This document shows, in pieces, positions 57,795 to 64,000 of a stretch of DNA of 64,000 bases (positions are counted from its first letter, which is position 1; each line of letters begins with the position of its first letter). Source of the stretch: Voacanga thouarsii (taxonomy: Eukaryota; Streptophyta; Magnoliopsida; Gentianales; Apocynaceae); NCBI GenBank assembly GCA_026120185.1, contig JANUWF010001726.1, positions 330,501-394,500 of the forward strand. The letters are read 5' to 3'. The translations under genes and the position numbers were made by a program. The notes under the pieces were generated by a model that ran no database searches, was not told where the DNA came from, and saw only the letters and a list, made by a program, of their open reading frames with translations.

Positions 57795-58388
57795 AGGTGT
57801 GGCTCGGCATCTGCTACTGCGTCTGGTTGCCCTTGGTTGTCCCTGGGTACTGTTGTGCTAGGGTTTCTTCATATGCTTCTGCCTATGTTGCTTCTACCTG
57901 ATGCTAACCGGTGCTCCAACCTTATAGTCTTCTGCATGTTCCTGGTTTTTCTGTTGGCCTTGGTCTGTCTATTCTATCAAGCATTCTGTTAGCTTCTGTA
58001 TTTAGTTAATTTAGTTGCATGAGTGTGAATCTATTTTCTGTCCAGAGGCTAGATATCATATTCAGTCGATATTTCTCCTGTTTCCTTTGTCCATCCTTCT
58101 ACTACCGGCATCAGATGTTTTTTATCTGTTTTAACCATATTATTCCTTCAAAATCCAGTTAGTTAGCTGTTGTAATCAGTCTCGGTCTGGAATATTCCTT
58201 CTGCGCTAGACTTCAAATAGAATTACACTCTCCCAGACTCTAACTACTCCAACTGTCTGTCAATCTACTACCCCTACTTTCTAGAGAAGTCTCCTACCTA
58301 CTCCATCCCAACGCCTGCTGTTTCTTCTGCTACCTGCTCCAAATTCTTGCTGTATCTGCCTGCTGTGTTGTCTGATGGCCTGGACCTA
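57436..58388 (+). other. LINE copy B 5' UTR
   Basis: About 950 bp of C/T-rich sequence before ORF1, with a (TTA)n microsatellite at about 57738-57795. Expected to hold the internal promoter of an L1 element; no specific promoter motif can be named. Confidence 0.65.
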
Positions 58389-60110
58389 ATGGTCCAAACT
58401 AGAGGCCGGAGGAAAATGACATCTTCTGGGGTGTTGTCGTCTTCCACACCTCAGACATTCATATCTTCTCCCCAAGTTGAACATAGGTCTCTCACTGTCC
58501 CAGCCATGACCAAGGCCAATCCAAACCCATCAACTCTAACCATACCTGAGACATCCTTGGTCCCTGACCCCAGTCCTCCTCAATCACCCATTCTCATCAT
58601 TCAGCTACCTTAATTGCCAACTCCAGAACCTAACTTAATGACCTCATCAGTGGGCCTTGATGTTGGGAGCATGCATTCTCCAACTGCCCAAATCGTTGCG
58701 GAAGAAAATGGCCCACGTGAGGACATTATGAATTGCTTGCAAGTGGGGAGCATGCCTCCTCCTACTTACCTAGAATCTTCTGTCCCTCATGTTCCATGTG
58801 TGGGGAACTCTTCCCCCTCATAGACAAAATCTCATCCCTCTATCAATCCTGTGGATTCCAACCAAACAATTCGGTCTTGGGCTAATGTTGTGAAAAGGAA
58901 CAAGGAGCAGTCTAATGGAATGAAGTTAAGTCACATTCTCAGCTCGGGGAATTTTGTTGATATTGATGCACTAGAATTTGAGGATACTGTGGGCAAGCTG
59001 GGGTCCTGTCTTATAGGGATGTTTGTGGGAAGATTCCTAGGAATGAAGGCAGTCATGGAACTCACTAAGCATTGGGGTGTTCTGTCTAAGGTACACTCTC
59101 ATGCCTCTAGATGGCTGATCTTCTGTTTCAACTAGGATGCTGACAGACAGAAAGTCCTCCATGGTGGGTCTTATGTAGTATTTGGGAGATCACTCATGCT
59201 AAAGGAGATGCCTACGTAATTTGATTTTTCATTTGAAGAGGTAAGTATAATGCCTATTTGGGTCACCTTCCTAGCTTTGCCTCTCGGTTGTTGGAACATG
59301 AAATCTCGTAGTAAAATTGCCTCTGCCATTGGTATCCCAATTATGACTGATATGCTCACAGCGAAATTTGATCGTCTATCCTATGCCCGTGTTCTAGTGG
59401 AAGTTGATGTATCTAAACCCCTCGTCAAAATGGTACTAATAAGACTTTCTTCCGGCAAGATCAAACAGAAAATTGTGAGGTTTGAGTTTGAACCATCTTA
59501 CTGTAATTTTTGCAGAAAATTTGGCCATGTCACAGAGGCTTGTATGGGGGAAAAAATGAAAAAAAGGGAACAGCTATTGAAAACTAGTGGGGACTAGACT
59601 AACAAGAGGATAAAGAATAGGCCAAGGCCCTTGTCTGCACCGATCGGGCAGAAGGTGAGATCAGCTTCTCCCCCTCAAAAAAGACAGGCTCGTTTTGACA
59701 AAGGAAAAGAGCATATCCAATGTAATGTTGATGAACAAATGCACATCACTCTCCCTATGCCTGAAGGCAGTTTAGAGGTAATGATGGAGGGCATTAGAGC
59801 TAAAGGTGATCCATCAACATCAGTTGGGCAACGAAGCCAGTTTAGGGATGCAAGAGGTAGGTCCAGGACAAGGCGTATAGGACGTCCACAAATGAGATCT
59901 AATTCACGAAGGCATGTTCAATTTAGAGCGAATAAGTCGGTCTCTACTACTGGAAAGGATAGTGGTCCTGAAGAAATCCTAACAACTACGGTGAATGCAG
60001 GTAATGCTACCGTACAGGGTACTAAATTTATTCGGTCAGTCTGGAAGAAATATGCTCAAAGTAGTGTTGACTTGATCGGTGCCAAACAGGCACTAATTAG
60101 GCCATCATGA
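58389..60110 (+). pseudogene. LINE copy B ORF1 (DUF4283-like, zinc knuckle)
   Basis: The ATG at 58389 opens MVQTRGRRKMTSSG. The whole 574-codon frame is in one phase but has stops at 58611, 58821, 59133, 59217 and 59595. A Pro/Ser-rich N-terminus leads to a DUF4283-like region (SWANVVKRNKEQ ... IMPIWVTFLALPLGCWNMKS, IASAIGIPIMTD, RLSYARVLVEVDVSKPL), then a CCHC knuckle CNFCRKFGHVTEAC (about 59500-59540). A basic tail (RGRSRTRRIGRPQMRSNSRR) ends IRSVWKKYAQSSVDLIGAK. The stop TGA at 60108-60110 overlaps the ORF2 ATG at 60107. Confidence 0.92.
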
Positions 60111-63100
60111 GAGTTGCTTCATGGAATATTTGAGGGTTCAACAGGACCCTCAAGTAGCACGGGGTGCGAGAATTCATCTCAAAACATCGTGTGGGTGTCA
60201 TCGGATTACTGGAAACTAAGTTGACGGTTGATGGGCTGGATAATATCCTTCAACATAAGTTCTGTAATTGGTCGGTTTTATATAACATGGTTGAAGCTGA
60301 TGGGGGTAGAATAGTCGTTCTCTGGAATGGGGCCAAGGTGGATGTGAACTTATTCCATTGCTCACCTCAGGCTATCACGGTTCGCATCACATGTAAGATT
60401 TCTCATGTTACTTATTTCATTTCTTTTGTCTATGCTTACAATTCTGTTGTGGCAAGAAGGACTTTGTGGAATGAGATTGAGCATTTATCTTCTGCATTTT
60501 CGGAGGCATGGATCCTTATGGGTGATTTCAATACGTATTTACATGTGGACGATAAACTCAGTGGTACCATGCCTACTTCATATGAAATTAGGGACTTTGC
60601 CTCATTATATTCTGATACTGGTTTGGAGGACCTTCCTTATGTCGGCCCGCGATTTACTTGGACTAATTCTAAGATGTGGTCAAAACTTGATCAAGTCATG
60701 GGTAATGATACTTGGTTCCAATGCCCTGTCCAGGCATCAGTGGAATTTCTTCCTATTGGGTTTTTTTTTTTCTGATTATAGCCATGTCATTTGGTTAGTT
60801 GTCGACAACATCGGGGGATCTGTTCGGCCATTCAGGTTTCTTAATTTTTGGACCGACCATGACTCTTTTCACAATATTGTTAAAGGAGTATGGGATCGTA
60901 CGTTCACAGGATTTCACCAGTTCACTCTTTGCCATGGGTTGAAAGAGCTAAAGTGGGACTTCAGGAGATTAAACAGACTGGAATTCTCTCACCTGTCTGG
61001 TCGTGTTGAACAAGCAAACTTAGCTATTCTGAATGCCCAACAATCACTTCTTGAAAATCCCGTGGATCAGAATCATATTGCACAGTTCAAGGAGTGTAAA
61101 TGATTTACATAGTATCTTGCGGAGGCAAAAATGAAGTTCTACCAGCAACTTGCAAAAGGTGAGTGTGTTGTTCAAGCTGACAATAATACTCGGTATTTCT
61201 TCAACATTGTCAAATGGAATAAAAAAAAGAGCTTCATTGCTTCTATTCTCAAGGAAGATGGCTTTATGACTGACAGTCCTATGGCACTTGCTGATGAATT
61301 TGTGAAATACTTCAAAAACCTGCTGAGAACTAAGGTATGCTGCCGAGAAATCAATGTGGACTATGTTCGTACTGGGCCAATGGTTCCTCATGATCTAATG
61401 GATGTCTTAATTAAAGATGTCACTATCCAGGATATTAAATTGGCCTTATGGGATACTGGTGACTGCAAAGCTCCGGGTCCAGATGGTTATTCTGCCTTAT
61501 TTTTCAAGAAAGCTTGGGATACTGTTGGACAGAATTTATGTGATGCTGTCTTGGAATTCTTCACATTTGGCAGACTATTAAAGCAAATCAACCATTCTAT
61601 TATTACTTTGGTCCCCAAATCTGAACATGCTGAGAGGGTGGGTGATTTTAGGCCAATTTCGTACTGCAACATGGTGTACAAGATTATCTCAAAAAATTTG
61701 GCAGAAAGACTTAAGTTGGTTGTTCCGCACCTTGTAGACATCTTCTAGACTGTTTTCATTCATGGTAGACTCATGACTGATAATATCCTCCTGGTTCAGG
61801 AGCTTATGTGTGAGTATAGCAGGACAAGAGTCTCTCCTAGGTGTACGATCAAAGTGGAACTTAAGAAGGCTTATGACTCAGTCAACTGGGACTTCCTATT
61901 GGCATTACTTACAGAAATTGGGTTCCCTCATATCTTCGTGAACTGGATTGAGCAATGTGTGACCACTACTTCTTTCTCTATTGCTATAAATGGGACTATG
62001 CAGGGTTTCTTTAGAAGTGCTAAAGGTCTACGACAAGGGGATCCAATCTCTCATTTACGGTTTATCATTTACTTGGAATATTTCTCACGAGTTGTTAAAG
62101 TTCACACACTTGGGACTCCATTCAGATACCATCCCAAGTGTGAGGCACTAAGAATTACTCACATTGCTTTTGCTGATGACCTAATGTTGTTTGCTAAAGG
62201 ATATTGTTCTTTTGTTCGTACTCTACTTGACTGTCTGGAAGTATTTAAGAGGTGCTCGGGGTTTGAAATTAACAAGGATAAGTCAAATATTTATCTTGCT
62301 GGGATCCAGAGATCTACACAGAAGCGTATCCTGGATGTCACGGGCATTCCTATTAGGAAACTTCCTTTTCGCTACCTTGGCTTACCAATCAATAATGGTA
62401 AAATTAGACTAACCTTCTACAAACCATTGCTTGATAGGATTGGCTCTTATATTGGGAGATGGTCTGCGCGGGCTCTTTCCTATGCAGGACGACTCCAATT
62501 GATCCAGTCTGTTCTTCAAGGCGTTGAGTGTTTCTGGTTGTCCATTCTTCCTACTCCATCAGCTGTGATTTACCAGCTAGATAGGATGGTTAGGGATTTT
62601 CTGTGGAACTCAAAAAATACATTGGTTGCCTAGAAAGATATTTGTCTGCCCCAGACTGAAGGTGGACTTGGTTTGCGAAATTTACAAGCTTGGAATGGGG
62701 CTCTATTGTCTAGAATCATTTGGGACGTACAAGCAGAGAAACAGTCCTTGTGGGTCAAGTGGTTGGACCACTACTACATGAAGGGCAGATCAGTTTGGGA
62801 GGTTGACCACCATCAGAGTCATTCCCCTCTGCTTCATAGTATCCTCTCAATCAGAGATGTAATTATGGACAGGGAACAAGATAGTCATAGTGCGGCTACC
62901 CTTCTTCACACCTGGGCTATAGGGGAAGATTGAAGACCAAATATGTACTTGTGTGTCGGCTTGAAGATATGTTATATCCACTGTGTAAGTCACAACTGGA
63001 AACGATTAACCACTTATTTTTTAGGTGCACAATTTCTACTATGATTTGGAGGGAAATTAGAAGGTGGCTAGGATTACCCCAAGCAATGAATACGGCTAGT

Positions 63101-63343
63101 GCGTGCCTTAAGTGGTACAAGCATGCCAACCATGGGTCCTCGTGGTTAGCAAAGGCAAAGGCTACTGCTATGGCAGCCACTTTCTACTTTATCTGGAAGG
63201 CTCGTAACAAGGCTGTTTTTGAGGGGGAAGTGTGCCAACCGTTGGATATTGTCAAGAGGGTAAAAACACATGTGTACACTATTATTTTTACTTTGTACCC
63301 TAATGTTTTGACTAATTTTGAGAATTGTAGTCATATACGCTAG
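60107..63343 (+). pseudogene. LINE copy B ORF2: endonuclease, RT, zinc-binding C-terminus
   Basis: ATG at 60107 (MRVASWNI), then stops at 60131 and 60155. Endonuclease: LLETKLTVDGL, MGDFNTYLHVDDK, LDQVMG; a T-run at 60761-60771 shifts frame just before the SDH motif, which now reads SDYSH. RT: CKAPGPDGYSALFF, LVPKSEHAERVGDFRPISYC, GRLMTDNILLVQE, VELKKAYDSVNWDFL, LRQGDPISHLRF and AFADDLMLFAKG (about 62164-62199). Then GLPINNGKIR and SYAGRLQLIQSVLQG (to 62633), QTEGGLGLRNLQAWN, and a zf-RVT C-terminus (LYPLCKSQLETINHLFFRC...IWREI), ending at 63343. Further stops at 61101, 61746 and 62631 and a frameshift near 62930. No RNase H domain follows. Confidence 0.94.
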
Positions 63344-63436
63344 CAATTAGTCTTTTTGACTATGGACTAGTGAGCAACCATGTAAATATTTTTTGATCAA
63401 TATTAATCATTTTACATTTTGATAAAAAAAAAAAAA
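63344..63436 (+). other. LINE copy B 3' UTR and poly(A)
   Basis: Short A/T-rich tail ending in an A-run at about 63424-63437, adjoining the right target duplication. Confidence 0.85.
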
Positions 63437-63451
63437 AGAATTTTTCGTTAA

Positions 63452-63643
63452 CAATAATAATATGTGACAGAAGTTGACATTGAAGTTCTTTTCTAATACA
63501 TGAAAAATAACGTGTTGTTTCATAGTTTGGACAAATATCAAAGGTATTTTTGTAATTATCCCTTATTCTGGAAGTATTATGTAATTATTTATACCTCTTG
63601 CTAAGTAACTAATAGGAATTCAACTTAGAGTCCATCACATGGG

Positions 63644-63699
<56 letters not shown>

Positions 63700-64000
63700 T
63701 TTTGAATACAACTTTAATATATTTTTGTCAAAATTTGGTAAAACATATACGATGAACATGCGATACTTGATTAATTTGTCTTTTAAGAAAAAGAGTATCA
63801 TAACCTTAAACATTTAAAATTTTCCGTTAACAACAATAATACGTGACAGAAGTTGACATTGAAGTTCTTTTCTAATACATGCAAAAGAAAGGTTTGTTTC
63901 GTAGTTTGGACAAACATCAAAGGTATTTTTGTAATTATCTCCTATTCTAGATGTGTTATGTAATTATTTATACCTCTTTTTTTTTTATGGAAATGTAAAT
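63452..64000. repeat. Duplicated ~220-bp unit with (TA)n spacer
   Basis: The sequence at 57389-57435 plus 63452-63597 (…CGTTAACAATAATAATATGT, GACAGAAGTTGACATTGAAG, ATCAAAGGTATTTTTGTAAT) is repeated with scattered differences at 63780-63980. The LINE therefore landed in the left copy of an existing tandem pair. Between copies is AT-rich sequence with (TA)n. The repeat may continue beyond the window. Confidence 0.88.
63646..63693. repeat. (TA)n microsatellite
   Basis: About 24 uninterrupted TA units. Confidence 0.95.

Larger units (their letters stand above)
57436..63436 (+). mobile_element. L1-type LINE, copy B, full length
   Basis: A 6.0-kb element with a perfect 15-bp target duplication AGAATTTTTCGTTAA (57421-57435 and 63437-63451), 5' UTR, ORF1, ORF2, short 3' UTR and a terminal A-run. 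Same family as copy A at the left edge. ORF1 and ORF2 overlap as ATGA. Several stops and one poly-T frameshift make it inactive, but full length and an unmutated duplication argue for a moderately recent insertion. Confidence 0.96.

Noticed and set aside
1..64000. tRNA, rRNA or other structural RNA genes
   Set aside because: I looked for tRNA-like A/B boxes and conserved rRNA words and saw none; only primer-binding-site-like matches to initiator tRNA appear after LTRs.

Overview
This window looks like a repeat-dense, probably pericentromeric or otherwise heterochromatic piece of a flowering-plant (most likely eudicot) nuclear genome. The evidence is the set of plant element families present: L1-type LINEs with DUF4283-like/zinc-knuckle ORF1, RTE-type LINE, Ty1/copia and Ty3/gypsy LTR elements, a Mutator-like element (MULE) with a plant mobile domain gene, CACTA and hAT elements, plus an NLR (CC-NB-ARC-LRR) disease-resistance gene. 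I see no intact ordinary host gene, no tRNA/rRNA and no CRISPR. Almost every coding stretch is broken by stops or frameshifts, so these are annotated as pseudogenes or mobile elements.

Layout. 1-2450: a 5'-truncated L1-type LINE on the minus strand, running off the left edge. 2722-5781: a Ty3/gypsy element with diverged LTRs but only gag and protease left. 5782-8342: AT-rich spacer. 8343-21385 (minus): one CNL resistance gene broken by two copia insertions. Copia-A (8887-14228, minus) sits in the LRR part and copia-B (15540-20457, plus, 5-bp target duplication) in NB-ARC. The frame resumes in phase across both insertions. 21545-22404: a Mutator-type MITE with a 9-bp duplication, in the resistance gene's promoter position. 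22405-25733: AT-rich spacer.

25963-34988: a 9-kb MULE with ~130-bp terminal inverted repeats and a 10-bp duplication. It carries a plant-mobile-domain (PMD) gene and a MURA-like transposase gene, both decayed, and three clusters of a GCGTCCT motif found in inverted pairs. It sits inside an RNase H fragment of an L1 LINE. 35437-38494: a large inverted duplication of another LINE 3' end, with a solo LTR (36911-38359) in one arm. 38550-42840: an RTE-type LINE split by a second solo LTR (40634-42326). 43314-46810: a CACTA element with subterminal repeats and TNP2 transposase. 47040-47765: a probable gypsy LTR remnant.

48029-57165: a degenerate hAT element split by a young copia (copia-C, 48147-53744) and by a 589-bp hAT-type MITE (54852-55440, 8-bp duplication). 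57436-63436: a full-length L1-type LINE with a 15-bp target duplication, same family as the one at the left edge. 63452-64000: a duplicated flanking unit and a long (TA)n.

Taken together the window is a nest of insertions whose order can be read from target duplications: resistance gene -> copia-A/copia-B; LINE RNase H -> MULE; LINE inverted duplication -> solo LTR; RTE -> solo LTR; hAT -> copia-C and MITE. Boundaries stated to the base come from matching duplications read directly in the sequence; others are approximate.
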